From NCBI GenBank assembly GCA_025935995.1, contig JAICUF010000005.1, forward strand, positions 1-57,660: DNA of 57,660 nt, read 5' to 3'. The notes below the pieces were generated by a model. The model saw only the letters and a program-made list of their open reading frames with translations, was not told where the DNA came from and made no database searches. The stretch comes from Gemmatimonadales bacterium (lineage in GTDB: Bacteria; Gemmatimonadota; Gemmatimonadetes; Gemmatimonadales; GWC2-71-9). This document shows positions 35,458-46,984 of the stretch, one piece after another. Position 1 is the first letter of the stretch; every line of letters begins with the position of its first letter. The translations under genes and the position numbers were made by a program.

Positions 35458-36942
35458 CTACGTTCGCTCCTTTCGAAGCGCGTCGAGCTCGGCCTTCCAG
35501 AGTGAGACGGTGGGGCAGCGGCGGAGAACGGCGTCCGGCGGCGCATGCCCGACGTCGGCGGTGAGGGCCCGATACTCGGATGCGGAATGGATGACCCAGT
35601 GGAGGGCGCGCGCCGCGTGAATCGCCTCCGCATCCAGCGACAGCGCCGTCGCATAGTCCGCAATGGCATGCTGTCGAACCCTGCCCTCCACCGTGTGAGG
35701 ATCGAGATGGCGACGGTACGCGGCCAGCCAGCGCGCCGGCACCAGCGAGCGCTGGCGGATGAAGCAGAGGTTGCTGATAAAGTAGATCAGATCGAGTAGT
35801 GGAAACCCCTCCTGCTCCGCGACTTCCCAGTCCAGGACGACCCATCGATCGCGGCCAGCCAGCACGTTCCAGGGGCCGAGATCCCGCTGCTCCATCACCG
35901 CGGGCAGCGTGCACCGCTCGAGCAATCGCCCTGTCTCGGCCAGGTCGTGTGGATCGACCAGGCTTCCGAAATTCCGGTGGAAGAGCTCGAGCCATGGGGC
36001 GGCGCGGGAGCGAGCATCCCGCGCCGCCGGCCTACGGGTTTCGCGGGCGAGCAGGACCAGCCAGTCCGTCATCCGGCGCGCGATGGGCCCAAGAGTCCGG
36101 GATGAGATGAGCGCGTCGAGCGGAAGGCCGGGCACGAACTCTTCGACGACCTGCGGACCGGAACCTGACCCATCGAACGCAATCGGCAGCGGAGCGCGGC
36201 AGCGTTCCCCGATGCCGCGGACCCGGGACAGCGCCGTCCACTCGCGGGCCAGTCGCGCCTCGGACTCGGCGAGCCGAGCCCGCTTCACCACTTCGCGCGG
36301 CCTGCCCGTGGAGGCATCACAGGTAAGCGCCATCACACGACTGGTCGAGCGTGGTCCACCGGTGAGCAGCAGAGTCCGGCGCATCGGCGCGGCCTCCGCA
36401 GGCGGGCGCCGCGCGAGAACGCAGGGACCAATCCACCACCTGATCCGGAGGAGCCGATGGCTCAGCGGGAGCCAGATCGCGTTGAGCGCGCGGCGTCGCA
36501 GCGTACGGGCGGGATGCCGATGGCACCGCAGGAAGTAGGTCGCCTCGGCTGATGTACCGATCGGGATCCAGGCTCTGGTCCGGCGCCGCGATGGCCACCG
36601 TGCATAGGCCGCGAGATCGGTGAAGCCGGCCGCCGCGAGCCGGCGGCTGATGCTCCGCGCACTCCCGCCCGCGTCCACGACGATGAACCCGCCCGGGCGG
36701 AGCCGGTCGAAGGCGGCACTCAGTGTGCTCGCATCCGCTCGATCGCACAGGACGAGCTGCGCTGCCGCCGCGCCCGGCGGCGCATCCGGGAACGCGATGG
36801 TAACCGCTTGATCGAGCTCGGCTCCGCCCAGGACCGAAAGCGACGCCTGGCGTGACAGGGGCAGGAGAAACCGCCAGTCGACGCGACGCAGGAGACGATT
36901 TCGCGCTGCCTCGGGAATATCGGCGGGAGCGACCGCGGGCAG
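35458..36942 (-). CDS. Methyltransferase-like / APH-like kinase fusion, start unclear
   Basis: The N-terminal part carries AARNRLLRRVDWRFLLPLSR, then FDRLRPGGFIVVDAGGSARS, resembling a SAM methyltransferase half seen in polysaccharide-type proteins. The C-terminal part (about 230-490) is APH-like: a catalytic loop VMEQRDLGPWNVLAG, where the usual H of HxD is Q but D and N remain, and VVLDWEVAEQEGFPLLD. The first normal start (GTG 36678) falls inside the methyltransferase part, yet the frame codes clearly upstream to tRNA-Met without any ATG, GTG or TTG. I set the start at CTG 36942; ATT 36918 is another choice. A lost start or frameshift is possible. Function unknown, perhaps cell-surface sugar work. 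Confidence 0.6.
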   Translation of the reverse strand: MPAVAPADIPEAARNRLLRRVDWRFLLPLSRQASLSVLGGAELDQAVTIAFPDAPPGAAAAQLVLCDRADASTLSAAFDRLRPGGFIVVDAGGSARSISRRLAAAGFTDLAAYARWPSRRRTRAWIPIGTSAEATYFLRCHRHPARTLRRRALNAIWLPLSHRLLRIRWWIGPCVLARRPPAEAAPMRRTLLLTGGPRSTSRVMALTCDASTGRPREVVKRARLAESEARLAREWTALSRVRGIGERCRAPLPIAFDGSGSGPQVVEEFVPGLPLDALISSRTLGPIARRMTDWLVLLARETRRPAARDARSRAAPWLELFHRNFGSLVDPHDLAETGRLLERCTLPAVMEQRDLGPWNVLAGRDRWVVLDWEVAEQEGFPLLDLIYFISNLCFIRQRSLVPARWLAAYRRHLDPHTVEGRVRQHAIADYATALSLDAEAIHAARALHWVIHSASEYRALTADVGHAPPDAVLRRCPTVSLWKAELDALRKERT

Positions 36943-37028
36943 AGCCGACTTGCGCTGCTGCGTATCACGCCTCCGGCGAGAGCGCCGCGCGCGATGTGAG
37001 AGGGGGAGACGAGAAGCGGAGTGGAGAA

Positions 37029-37102
37029 TAGCAGGGGCGGGACTCGAACCCGCGACCCCGGCATTATGAGTGCCGTGCTCTAACCAGCTGAGCTACCCTG
37101 CC
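37029..37102 (-). tRNA. tRNA-Met (anticodon CAT)
   Basis: The minus strand folds with acceptor GGCAGGG/CCCTGCT (a G-T pair at the end) and anticodon stem CGGCA/TGCCG with loop CTCATAA, giving anticodon CAT. The T-arm is GCGGG-TTCGAGT-CCCGC. The anticodon stem lacks the three G-C pairs of initiators, so it is elongator Met or, less likely, the lysidine-modified Ile tRNA. The body resembles E. coli elongator Met. CCA is not encoded. Confidence 0.92.
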
Positions 37103-37140
37103 CGGCGAGCGGCAATCCTACTTCCGCCGCGGGACGATCG

Positions 37141-38772
<1,632 letters not shown>

Positions 38773-38785
38773 CGTCGAGCGCGCG

Positions 38786-39712
38786 CTAGGCAAAATGGTC
38801 GAAACCGTGGAGCTGGACGGACTCGCCGTTCCGGGTGACGGTCAGCCCCGCCCCCGCGACGACGCGCCCGATGCGCGTGAGCGTGACGCCGCACTCGGCC
38901 GCGCACGCCGCGGCATCCGCCTCGCCGAAAACCGGAGGCAGCGCGGCGAGGAGCTCGTAGTCTTCCCCGCCGCTCGCATCCGGTGCGCCCGGAGCGAGCG
39001 GAACGCGGTCGAGATCGATCTCGAGCCGCGTGCCCGACGCCGCGGCAACGTGCGCGGCATCGGCACCGAGGCCGTCGCTCAGATCGATCATCGCGGTGGC
39101 GCCATGCGCCGCGAGCCAGCGGCCCGCGGCGATGCGCGGGAGCGGATGCGCAAAGGCCGCGCGCGCACGCCGTCCCGGCTCGCGGCCGGCCGTCCAGGCC
39201 TCGAGCGCGAGCCGGGCCCCGCCGAGTGCTCCGGTCACCCACAGCGTATCGCCGGCCCGGGCACCGGCGCGGCCGACGGGTCGCGCGGCCCGGCCAACGA
39301 CCGTCACGGCGACAGACCAGGCCGGCGCCCGCGAGAGATCGCCGCCGAGCACCGCGCCTCCCGCATGGCGCGCGGCCGCTCCGACGCCCTTCATCAGCGC
39401 AACGAGGTCGGATTCGCTCGCGTCGCCCGGGACCGTCACGGCGGCGAGGAGCCCCGTGCACTCGGCGCCCGCCGAGGCCAGATCGGACAGCGCCGACGCC
39501 GCGGCGCGCCAGCCGATCTCCTCCAGCGAGAGCCAGTCGCGGCGGAAATGCACCCCTTCGACGCTCAGGTCGGTACTGAGGACGAGCGACTCCCGGTCGC
39601 CCGGGAGGACGGCGCAGTCGTCACCGAGTCCACGCGCGTCACTGCCGAGCGCGGCGGCGATCGCGCGGACGCGATCGAACTCGCCGCCCGGACCCAGCGG
39701 GACCGAGGTCAT
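38786..39712 (-). CDS. thiL: Thiamine-monophosphate kinase
   Basis: The 308-aa ThiL has GLGDDCAVLPGD, LVLSTDLSVEGVHFRRDWLS, AVLGGDLSRAP and MIDLSDGLGADAAHVA, all typical of the AIR-synthase-like fold. It phosphorylates thiamine monophosphate to the active diphosphate. The ATG at 39712 overlaps the stop of the propeller lipoprotein (ATGA), which supports this start. No other thiamine gene is seen in the window. Confidence 0.95.
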   Translation of the reverse strand: MTSVPLGPGGEFDRVRAIAAALGSDARGLGDDCAVLPGDRESLVLSTDLSVEGVHFRRDWLSLEEIGWRAAASALSDLASAGAECTGLLAAVTVPGDASESDLVALMKGVGAAARHAGGAVLGGDLSRAPAWSVAVTVVGRAARPVGRAGARAGDTLWVTGALGGARLALEAWTAGREPGRRARAAFAHPLPRIAAGRWLAAHGATAMIDLSDGLGADAAHVAAASGTRLEIDLDRVPLAPGAPDASGGEDYELLAALPPVFGEADAAACAAECGVTLTRIGRVVAGAGLTVTRNGESVQLHGFDHFA

Positions 39713-41289
39713 GGCCGGATGGCGTCGAGCCGGAAGCGCACGAGCCCCGCCGAGGTCGCGACCCAGAGATAATCCGGATCCGCGACCAGATCGAACACGT
39801 CGCCCGGCACGTCGCCGGCGAAGAGGGGACGCAGCGGCGGCGACGTGAGCCGCGCGTAGGCCAGGCCCTGGTCGCCGGCGACCCAGAAGCCGTTCCCCGC
39901 CGCCGTGAACACACGCAGCCGGCCGAGCACTCCGGAGAGCTCGGGACCCAGCGACCAGGTCCCGCCCGGCGCACGCCAGAGCAGCTGATTCGGCGTGAGT
40001 GCGACGAGCGTGTCGCCGAGCCACGCGAGGCCGATGACCGGGGCCTGGAGGCTCGCCGTCCCGAGTCCGGCGGGCCGGCGCAGCTCGACGGAGTCCGCCA
40101 CGACGAGGGCGAGGCCCTGCGGCGTCCCGACCCAGACCGTGTCCCCCGAAACGGCAAGCGCGAGCGCCGCGCCGGTGTACTGCGGCGCGACCCGGCGGAC
40201 CCGCAGGGAGTCGTCGAGCCGGACGATGCCACGCGCGGTCCCCACGGTGATGGTGCCGTACCGCGAGACGAGCGAGAGCACCCGACCGTCGGGGAGCCCA
40301 GACCCCTCGTCAAACATGCGGCTCCGGCCGCCGGGATCGATCATCGCGAGGCCGTTGTCGGTCCCCGCCCAGAGTGCCGTGCCCTGGCCCACGAGGTGAC
40401 GAATCTGCCCGAACGCGAATCCCGTGGCGGCCGGACCCTGCACGCTGGCGAAGGCGCTCAGATCGGATGCGACGAAGGTGAAGCCGGCGTCGGCCGTCTC
40501 CGTGCGGTCATTCGCGGCCCAGACCCCGCCCGGCGCGGCGAAAAGGGCGCCCACCATGTCGCCGGGAAGGCCGAAGGCCAGGCGCTCCGGAATGGCGGCG
40601 CCATCGGGCAGATAGAGCAGTCCGCGGCCCCAGGTTCCGATAAACCACCCGCGCTGGTCGAAGGCGCGGGCGGCCGAGGTGTACTGCACGTTCCGGAGGC
40701 GGGCGTCGAGCAGGATCCGGGCGCTGTTGGCCTGCAGCGTCGGGTTCTGCCGCAGGAGCTCGCTGACCGACGACGGTCCGACTGGTCGCGCCGGGGGCGG
40801 AGACGGCGACGCGATGAACCCGCCGCGCGGGGCCACGAGCCACCCGCCGGTCGTCCTGATGAAGAGTCCGGCCAACGGCGAGCTCAGATCGAACGCGATC
40901 CCCTGCACCGGCACGCCCGCGCTGCCGCTGGTCCACGCGTCGATGTCCGGCTGATAGTGGATCCACCCGGTGCTGCTCGCCATCCAGAGCGAGTTGTCGA
41001 GCGGATCCACCAGCGACGCGAAGACACGCGCCAGCAACCTGGGGTCCGGCGGCTGGAACGGGCCTTCCCACCGCTCAAACTGCGGCCGCCAGACGAGCAG
41101 CGCCGAGGGGGAGGTGATGAACACCCGATCGGATGCGGCAGCGACCGACGTGACGTGAGAGAAATCGCCGATGAGCGTGCGATCGGCGAGCGGCCAGTCG
41201 CGCGTCGGGCGGAGAGCGTCACGCTGGCCCCGCACGGCGGGCGCGCACGCGGTGAGGGCGGAGAGACACAGGAGGAAGGCGCGGATCAC
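39709..41289 (-). CDS. Predicted beta-propeller lipoprotein
   Basis: This 526-aa protein has a type II signal with lipobox LTAC (C15), so LspA should process it and anchor it by lipid. The rest is beta-rich with repeated W-x-G/A-T units, such as GTALWAGTDNGLAMID, YGTITVGTARGIVRLDDSLR and GDTVWVGTPQGLALV. This is like the propeller of two-component-regulator sensor proteins, but without any kinase part. It may bind a ligand or partner in the periplasm. GTG is the start. Translational overlap with thiL seems to be a packing effect rather than a functional link. Confidence 0.75.
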   Translation of the reverse strand: MIRAFLLCLSALTACAPAVRGQRDALRPTRDWPLADRTLIGDFSHVTSVAAASDRVFITSPSALLVWRPQFERWEGPFQPPDPRLLARVFASLVDPLDNSLWMASSTGWIHYQPDIDAWTSGSAGVPVQGIAFDLSSPLAGLFIRTTGGWLVAPRGGFIASPSPPPARPVGPSSVSELLRQNPTLQANSARILLDARLRNVQYTSAARAFDQRGWFIGTWGRGLLYLPDGAAIPERLAFGLPGDMVGALFAAPGGVWAANDRTETADAGFTFVASDLSAFASVQGPAATGFAFGQIRHLVGQGTALWAGTDNGLAMIDPGGRSRMFDEGSGLPDGRVLSLVSRYGTITVGTARGIVRLDDSLRVRRVAPQYTGAALALAVSGDTVWVGTPQGLALVVADSVELRRPAGLGTASLQAPVIGLAWLGDTLVALTPNQLLWRAPGGTWSLGPELSGVLGRLRVFTAAGNGFWVAGDQGLAYARLTSPPLRPLFAGDVPGDVFDLVADPDYLWVATSAGLVRFRLDAIRP

Positions 41290-41317
41290 AGCCGGAATGT
41301 ATCAGCGCGGCGCGCGG

Positions 41318-42871
41318 TCAGACGCGTGCGGGCGCCGGCAGCTCGAGGATGACGGGAGGCAGCGGAGTCGGCGGGGCGCGGCGCAGCAGCTCCCATTCGC
41401 GCCAGAGATCGGGCAGCGCCCGCACGACGTCGACCGGCCGCATGCCACGGGCAGTGTGACGCCGCGCCGCGATGTCGGCCGCGCGACCGAGCGCCTGCGC
41501 GGCGGCGGCGGCGGCGAGCGGCGGCTCGACGCCCTGCGCGAGGAGGCAGCCGATGATCCCGCTCAGCAGGTCACCGCTCCCACCGGTGGCGAGCCCCGGA
41601 TTCCCCGCGGCGACGGTCACCGGGGCGCGGCCGGTCGCGGCCACGACGGTCGGCACTCCCTTGAGGAGGACCGCGCACCCGGCGCCGATCCCGCTGGCGG
41701 CCGATTCCGCAGCGCCCCATGGGTCGGTCTCCGCAGCGGCGGCCAGCGCGGGCCAGAGCGCGCGGAATTCGCCCGGGTGGGGGGTGAGGACACAGGGGCG
41801 ATCCGCCGTACGTCCGGCGAGGGCGTCGAGCGATCCCTGCAACGCGATCAGCCCGTCGGCGTCGAGCACGACACGGCCGGCGTGCGCCATGATGGCCGTG
41901 ACGAGCTCCCGCCGTCCGGCGCCGCGGCCCAGGCCCGGTCCGACCACGACCGCGTTCGCACGGTCGAGCAAATCTCGCAGCGCCGCCGATGGTGCTGCGG
42001 CAAAATCCTGCACGACCGTCTGAACATCCGGTTCGGCCGTCTGCAGGACGGCGGCGCTCTCCGCCGGACAGGCGACGTGAACCAGCCCCGCGCCGGTGGC
42101 GAAGGCCGCCCGAGCGACCATGCGCGCGGCGCCCGCCATCCCCGCATCGCCGCCGACAATCACCACGCGTCCACGCATCCCCTTGTGCGCGCCGGCTGGG
42201 AACGGCGGGACCTGCGCCGCGGCGATCGCGTCGGACATGAGCGTCGGCCATGCGGCCGGCGGCGGGTGGCCGATGTCGGCTACGACGATGTCGCCCACTT
42301 CGTCCCGCGCGAGCAGATGACCGCGGCGCAGGCCGCCGAAGGTGATCGACAGGGCGACCGGAGCCGCGCCGTGCACGACGCCGGTCGCGAGGTCGACGCC
42401 GGTCGGCCCGTCGATCGCGACGATGGGTGCGGCGAGGTCGGTGAGCCGCTCGATCAGCGCCGCGAACGATGCGCGCGGCGCGCCCCGGGCGCCGGTGCCC
42501 AGCAGCGCGTCGATCGCGAGTCCCACGGCGGGCCATGGCCCGTCCGGCGCCACCTCGCGCACGCCGTCGGCCAGGGCGAGCGCCCTCGCCGCCGCGCAGA
42601 GCTCCCCGGGCGCACCGCCGGCGGACGTGACCCATGTCGCAATGCCGGCCCGATGCAATGCGCGGGCGGCCACCCAGCCGTCGCCACCGTTGTTGCCCGC
42701 GCCGGCGGCAACCAGCACGCCGCGCGCCGCCGCGAGCGGCATCCGCGCGGCGGCAATCGCTGCGACCGCACGGCCCGCCGCGTTCATGAGGACCGGGCGC
42801 GGCACGCCGGCCGCCTCAGCCTGGCGGTCCCATGCGTCGGATTGATCGGGAGAGAGAACCGGAATCGGCAT
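41318..42871 (-). CDS. nnr: Bifunctional NAD(P)H-hydrate epimerase/dehydratase Nnr
   Basis: The 517-aa protein joins an epimerase domain (about 1-210, with AAGAGNNGGDGWVAARALH, DALLGTGARG and AIDGPTGVDL) to a dehydratase domain (about 220-517). The latter has VVGPGLGRGAGR, VVLDADGLIAL, VLTPHPGEFRALW and GNPGLATGGSGDLLSG with the catalytic Asp. It repairs hydrated NADH and NADPH. The ATG at 42871 gives the proper N-terminus, whereas the open frame further upstream is not coding. Confidence 0.95.
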   Translation of the reverse strand: MPIPVLSPDQSDAWDRQAEAAGVPRPVLMNAAGRAVAAIAAARMPLAAARGVLVAAGAGNNGGDGWVAARALHRAGIATWVTSAGGAPGELCAAARALALADGVREVAPDGPWPAVGLAIDALLGTGARGAPRASFAALIERLTDLAAPIVAIDGPTGVDLATGVVHGAAPVALSITFGGLRRGHLLARDEVGDIVVADIGHPPPAAWPTLMSDAIAAAQVPPFPAGAHKGMRGRVVIVGGDAGMAGAARMVARAAFATGAGLVHVACPAESAAVLQTAEPDVQTVVQDFAAAPSAALRDLLDRANAVVVGPGLGRGAGRRELVTAIMAHAGRVVLDADGLIALQGSLDALAGRTADRPCVLTPHPGEFRALWPALAAAAETDPWGAAESAASGIGAGCAVLLKGVPTVVAATGRAPVTVAAGNPGLATGGSGDLLSGIIGCLLAQGVEPPLAAAAAAQALGRAADIAARRHTARGMRPVDVVRALPDLWREWELLRRAPPTPLPPVILELPAPARV

Positions 42872-42882
42872 GCGCGCGCGGG

Positions 42883-43269
42883 TCAGGCCCCGGGGATGCC
42901 GCTCCAGTCGTAGGCGCCGCCGAAGGCGTCGCCGAAATCGTAGATCTCCTGGAAGTCGGACTCGCGGTCGCCCGGCTGAGTCACGAGCAGACCCACCTCG
43001 ACGAGGGTGAACACGATGCGGCCGATGTCGCCGGTGCGCGTGACGCCCCAGTGGCACAGCACGGACGGCGCAAGCAGGCCGAACCGCTCACGCGCGAGAT
43101 CGCGGCAGGCCCAGGCCAGCTCCGGTCCGGAGACGTGCCGCCGGACCTCGAGCCGCGACTGCAGGTACTCGATGGCCGCGAGCACGAAGAGGTAGGCGCG
43201 CTCGTGATAGGCGCCGCCCCGCGCCCGGATCCGGGCCATCACGTCCGCCGCAAACTCGAGCTCGTTCAC
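42883..43269 (-). CDS. Minf_1886-family conserved protein
   Basis: The 128-aa protein matches the Minf_1886 family (first described as restricted to Planctomycetes and Verrucomicrobia). Visible features are [60 protein letters not shown] and a closing [13 protein letters not shown]. It has no signal peptide or catalytic motif and no known function. The ATG overlaps the glyA stop (ATGA), and nnr begins 11 bases later. Its presence outside the original phyla is a small taxonomic clue. Confidence 0.8.
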   Translation of the reverse strand: MNELEFAADVMARIRARGGAYHERAYLFVLAAIEYLQSRLEVRRHVSGPELAWACRDLARERFGLLAPSVLCHWGVTRTGDIGRIVFTLVEVGLLVTQPGDRESDFQEIYDFGDAFGGAYDWSGIPGA

Positions 43270-44534
43270 CGGGCCGCTCCCGCCGTCGCGCGCTCGTAGA
43301 GCGGAAACTCCGCGCTCAGCGTCTCGACCTCGGCACGCACGGCCGCGAGGGTGTCGTCGTCGGGCGTCGCGAGCGCCCGGTCCATGAGCCCGGCGATGAG
43401 CTCCATCTCCGCGGTGCCCATGCCCCGCGTCGTGAGCGCCGGGGTTCCGATGCGGATCCCGCTGGTGACGAAGGGCGACTGCGGATCATCGGGAATCGTG
43501 TTCTTGTTGACCGTGATGCCCGCCTTCCCGAGGACCTGCTCCGCGACCTTGCCGGTGAGGTGCTTCGGCCGCAGGTCCACCAGCATGAGGTGCGTGTCGG
43601 TACCGCCGGACACGATCGCGAAGCCGCGATCGGCGAGCGCCGCGGCGAGCACCCGCGCATTCTCGACGACCTCGGCGGCGTAGCGGCGGAAGTCGCCGGT
43701 GAGCGCCTCGCCGAAGGCGACTGCCTTGGCCGCGATCACGTGCTCGAGCGGTCCCCCCTGCGTGCCCGGGAAGACCGAGCGGTCGATCGCCTTGGCCAGA
43801 TCGGCGCGGCACAGGATGAAGCCGGCGCGCGGGCCGCGGAGCGTCTTGTGCGTGGTGCTGGTGACCACCTGCGCGTGCGGCACGGGCGACGGGTGCACGC
43901 CGCCCGCGACGAGGCCGGCGACGTGCGCCATGTCCACGAGCAGCGTCGCTTCCACCTCGTCGGCGATCGCGCGGAAGGCCGCGAAGTCCAGGATGCGCGA
44001 GTAGGCGCTGCCGCCGGCGATCAGGAGCCGGGGGCGCTCGCGCCGCACCTGCTCGCGCAGCGCGTCGTAGTCGATGCGCCCGGTCGCCGGATCCACGCCA
44101 TAATGCACCGCGCGCCAGACGACGCCGCTGTGGTTCACCGCCGCGCCATGCGACAGGTGGCCGCCGTGCGGCAGCGCCATCCCCATCAGCAGCTCGCCCG
44201 GGCGAATCAGCGCCATGAAGGCCGCGAAGTTTGCCTGCGCGCCGGAGTGCGGCTGGACGTTCGCGTGCTCGGCGCCGAACAGCTCCTTCGCCCGGTCGAT
44301 GGCCAGCTGCTCCACCTGATCCACCACCTCGCACCCGCCGTAGTACCGGCGCCCGGGATATCCCTCGGCATACTTGTTGGTGAGCGGCGTGCCCATCGCG
44401 TCGATCACCGCGCGGCTCGCGAAGTTCTCGCTCGCGATCATCTCGAGACCGTGCCGCTGCCGCGCCAGCTCGGCGTCGACGAGGCGCGCCACCGCGGGGT
44501 CGGCCTCCCGGAGCGGCGCGTTGAGATCGAGCAT
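43266..44534 (-). CDS. glyA: Serine hydroxymethyltransferase
   Basis: The 422-aa PLP enzyme interconverts serine and glycine and feeds one-carbon units to folate. It has [47 protein letters not shown] and the PLP lysine motif [37 protein letters not shown] is also present. It overlaps both rpiB (by one base) and the Minf_1886 gene. Confidence 0.98.
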   Translation of the reverse strand: MLDLNAPLREADPAVARLVDAELARQRHGLEMIASENFASRAVIDAMGTPLTNKYAEGYPGRRYYGGCEVVDQVEQLAIDRAKELFGAEHANVQPHSGAQANFAAFMALIRPGELLMGMALPHGGHLSHGAAVNHSGVVWRAVHYGVDPATGRIDYDALREQVRRERPRLLIAGGSAYSRILDFAAFRAIADEVEATLLVDMAHVAGLVAGGVHPSPVPHAQVVTSTTHKTLRGPRAGFILCRADLAKAIDRSVFPGTQGGPLEHVIAAKAVAFGEALTGDFRRYAAEVVENARVLAAALADRGFAIVSGGTDTHLMLVDLRPKHLTGKVAEQVLGKAGITVNKNTIPDDPQSPFVTSGIRIGTPALTTRGMGTAEMELIAGLMDRALATPDDDTLAAVRAEVETLSAEFPLYERATAGAAR

Positions 44535-44977
44535 CAGGCGATCACCGCGTCGATCGCCGCCACACGGGCGGCGTGGCGGCCACCGTCGAAGCTCGTCGCG
44601 AGCCAGGTGTGGAGGACGCCGAGCGCCGCCTCGTCGTCGAGGAAGCGGGCCGGGAGGATCAGGATGTTGGCGTCGTTGTGCTGGCGGGAGAGGCGGGCGA
44701 CTTCGGCGCTCCAGGCCACGGCGGCCCGGACGCCGGGATGTCGGTTGGCCGCGTAGGACATGCCGAGGCCGGTCCCGCAGATGAGGATGCCGCGGGCGGC
44801 CTCGCCCCGCTCGACCCGGCCGGCGACGTCGTGCGCATAGTCGGGATAGTCGGTCGACGCGGCCGAGTGCGTGCCCAGATCCAGCGGGGCGAAGCCGAGG
44901 ACGCGGAGCTCGTCCAGGAGCCGGCCCTTGAGTGCGAATCCCGCGTGATCGGATGCGATGGGGAGTACTTCAGGCAT
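44534..44977 (-). CDS. rpiB: Ribose-5-phosphate isomerase B
   Basis: The 147-aa RpiB/LacAB enzyme has [15 protein letters not shown], the catalytic C67 in [20 protein letters not shown] and [19 protein letters not shown]. It interconverts ribose-5-P and ribulose-5-P. The ATG at 44977 gives the correct N-terminus. The rpiB-glyA pair is common. A hairpin (44994-45028) lies just upstream and could end transcription from the dehydrogenase operon. Confidence 0.95.
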   Translation of the reverse strand: MPEVLPIASDHAGFALKGRLLDELRVLGFAPLDLGTHSAASTDYPDYAHDVAGRVERGEAARGILICGTGLGMSYAANRHPGVRAAVAWSAEVARLSRQHNDANILILPARFLDDEAALGVLHTWLATSFDGGRHAARVAAIDAVIA

Positions 44978-44993
44978 GGACCAATCTATGGGT

Positions 44994-45028
44994 GGGAGCC
45001 GCCATCCCGAAAGGGCGCGGCGGCTCCC
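44994..45028 (-). terminator. Hairpin between leucine dehydrogenase and rpiB
   Basis: A perfect 10-bp stem (gggagccgcc at 44994-45003, ggcggctccc at 45019-45028) has a 15-base loop with an inner CCC/GGG pairing. It starts 8 bases after the dehydrogenase stop. No T-run follows on the minus strand, so termination is likely but not typical. Confidence 0.5.
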
Positions 45029-45036
45029 CTTGCGCG

Positions 45037-46104
45037 CTACGCACGACTTCCCATCCACATCTTGTCAAGGCCGTTGACCGCCGCGATCCGCTGCTCCGCC
45101 AGGCGGTCGGCGGCCTGGAAGGTGGGAATGCCGTCCCGCCGCGCGATCTCGAAGATGCGCGTGAGCGTGTCGTAGATCTCGCCCGCCTTCTTCTTCGACC
45201 GCTCCTCGGGCCAGCGGTGCAGCTCGCCGTAGACGTTGATCACCCCGCCGCCGTTGATGACGTAGTCGGGAGCGTAGGTGAGGCCCTTCTCCTCCAGGAG
45301 GAAGCCGTGCCGCTCCTCCGCCAGCTGATTGTTGGCGCCGCCGGCGATGATCTCGACCTTGAGTCGCTTGAGCGTATCGTCGTTGATCGTCGCGCCGAGC
45401 GCGCAGGGGGCGTACACGTCGGCCTTCTGGTCGTAGATCGCGTCGGGTGCCACGGCGCGGGCCCCGAACTCCTCCACCGCCCGCTTCACCTTCTCCGCAT
45501 CGATGTCCGTGACGATCAGCTTCGCGCCTTCCGCGTGCAGATGGCGACAGAGGTAGTAGGCCACCTTCCCGGCCCCCTGCACCGCCACCGTGCGCCCCGC
45601 GAGGCTGTCGCTGTGCCAGCGGGCGTTCGCGGTGGCCTTCATCCCCATGTACACACCGTACGACGTGATCGGCGACGGGTCCCCCGACATGCCCATGAGG
45701 CCCGCCACGTGATTGGTCTCGAGCCGGACGAACTCCATGTCGGCGGGACTGGTCCCCACGTCCTCCGCCGTGATGTAGCGGCCGTTGAGCGTTTCGATGA
45801 AGCGTCCGTGCGCCCGGAAGAGCGCCTCGCGGTCGGCGCGCTTGTTGTCGCCGATGATGACCGACTTCCCGCCACCGAGGTTCAGCCCGGCGACCGCCGA
45901 CTTGTAGGTCATCCCTCGCGCGAGGCGGAGCGCGTCGGTGATCGCCTCGTCCGTGCTCGCGTACTTCCAGAACCGGGTGCCGCCGAGCGCGGGGCCCAGG
46001 GTCGTGTCGTGGATCGCGATGATGCCGATGTAGCCGCAGGACGGATCGTGCCCCATGACGAGCTGCTCATGTCCCAGCGACTGCATCGCGGCAAAGATGT
46101 CCAT
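45037..46104 (-). CDS. Leucine dehydrogenase
   Basis: The 355-aa Glu/Leu/Phe/Val dehydrogenase has the short LeuDH form. [14 protein letters not shown] comes first, then K68 in [19 protein letters not shown] and K80 in [10 protein letters not shown], the positions of the catalytic lysines in Bacillus LeuDH. A Rossmann domain follows with [17 protein letters not shown] and [16 protein letters not shown]. It oxidatively deaminates branched-chain amino acids with NAD. The 28-base gap after the hydroxyacyl-CoA dehydrogenase places it in the same operon and suggests branched-chain or acyl-CoA catabolism. Confidence 0.92.
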   Translation of the reverse strand: MDIFAAMQSLGHEQLVMGHDPSCGYIGIIAIHDTTLGPALGGTRFWKYASTDEAITDALRLARGMTYKSAVAGLNLGGGKSVIIGDNKRADREALFRAHGRFIETLNGRYITAEDVGTSPADMEFVRLETNHVAGLMGMSGDPSPITSYGVYMGMKATANARWHSDSLAGRTVAVQGAGKVAYYLCRHLHAEGAKLIVTDIDAEKVKRAVEEFGARAVAPDAIYDQKADVYAPCALGATINDDTLKRLKVEIIAGGANNQLAEERHGFLLEEKGLTYAPDYVINGGGVINVYGELHRWPEERSKKKAGEIYDTLTRIFEIARRDGIPTFQAADRLAEQRIAAVNGLDKMWMGSRA

Positions 46105-46132
46105 CGAAGTCCGACTCCGGTTGAGGCTGAGG

Positions 46133-46984
46133 TTAGCGGGCGGGATACTCGTAGAAGCCGCGGCCGGTCTTCCGGCCGAGGTAGCCGGCGGCCACCATGC
46201 GGCGGAGCAGCGGCGCTGGGCGGTACTTGTCGTCGCCCAGGCCCCGGTGGAGCACCTCGAGGATCGCGAGGCAGACGTCGAGACCGATGAAATCGGCCAG
46301 CGCGAGCGGGCCCATCGGGTGGGCCATGCCGAGCTTCATGACGGTGTCGATCGACTCGGGGGTCGCGACGCCCTCCATCACGCAGAAGATCGCCTCGTTG
46401 ATCATCGGCATGAGGACGCGGTTGGCGACGAACCCGGGGTAGTCGTTGACCTCCACCGGCGTCTTCCCGAGCGAGCGGGCGAGCTCCATCACGTGTGCCG
46501 CGGTCGCGTCGCTCGTCGCGTGGCCGCGGATCACCTCCACCAGCTGCATCACCGGCACCGGGTTCATGAAGTGCATCCCGATCACCTGCTGCGGCCGGCG
46601 GGTGCGCGCGGCGATCTCCGTGATCGAGATCGAGCTCGTGTTGGTGGCGAGGATCGCGTCCGCCGGCGCGACGCGGTCGAGGGACTCGAAGATCGAGAAC
46701 TTGATCGCGGGATTCTCGCTCGCGGCCTCGATGACGATCGACGCGTCGGCGGCGGCGTCGAGCGACGTGGCCGTCGCGATCCGTCCCAGGATCGTGTCGC
46801 CCGCCCCCTCGGGAAGGGTGCCCTTCTTCACCTGCCGGTCGACGTTGCCGCGAATGGTGGCGGTGGCGCGCTCGAGGGCGCCCGCCGCGGTATCGATCAG
46901 TCTGACGTCCCACTCGTGCTGCGCGAAGACGTGGGCGATGCCGTTGCCCATCGTGCCCGCGCCGATGACCGCCGCCCGCTTCAT
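46133..46984 (-). CDS. 3-hydroxyacyl-CoA (3-hydroxybutyryl-CoA) dehydrogenase
   Basis: The 283-aa NAD enzyme begins [20 protein letters not shown]. It has [34 protein letters not shown] (catalytic His), [16 protein letters not shown] and ends [14 protein letters not shown]. It oxidises 3-hydroxybutyryl-CoA or works in reverse. Its ATG overlaps the CPBP gene's stop (ATGA). The thiolase three genes upstream would supply the matching step. Confidence 0.94.
   Translation of the reverse strand: MKRAAVIGAGTMGNGIAHVFAQHEWDVRLIDTAAGALERATATIRGNVDRQVKKGTLPEGAGDTILGRIATATSLDAAADASIVIEAASENPAIKFSIFESLDRVAPADAILATNTSSISITEIAARTRRPQQVIGMHFMNPVPVMQLVEVIRGHATSDATAAHVMELARSLGKTPVEVNDYPGFVANRVLMPMINEAIFCVMEGVATPESIDTVMKLGMAHPMGPLALADFIGLDVCLAILEVLHRGLGDDKYRPAPLLRRMVAAGYLGRKTGRGFYEYPAR

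Noticed and set aside
37029-37102. The CAT tRNA as the TilS substrate tRNA-Ile2
   Set aside because: The sequence around the D-arm and anticodon stem fits elongator tRNA-Met better. The closeness to tilS (about 1.7 kb) looks incidental.
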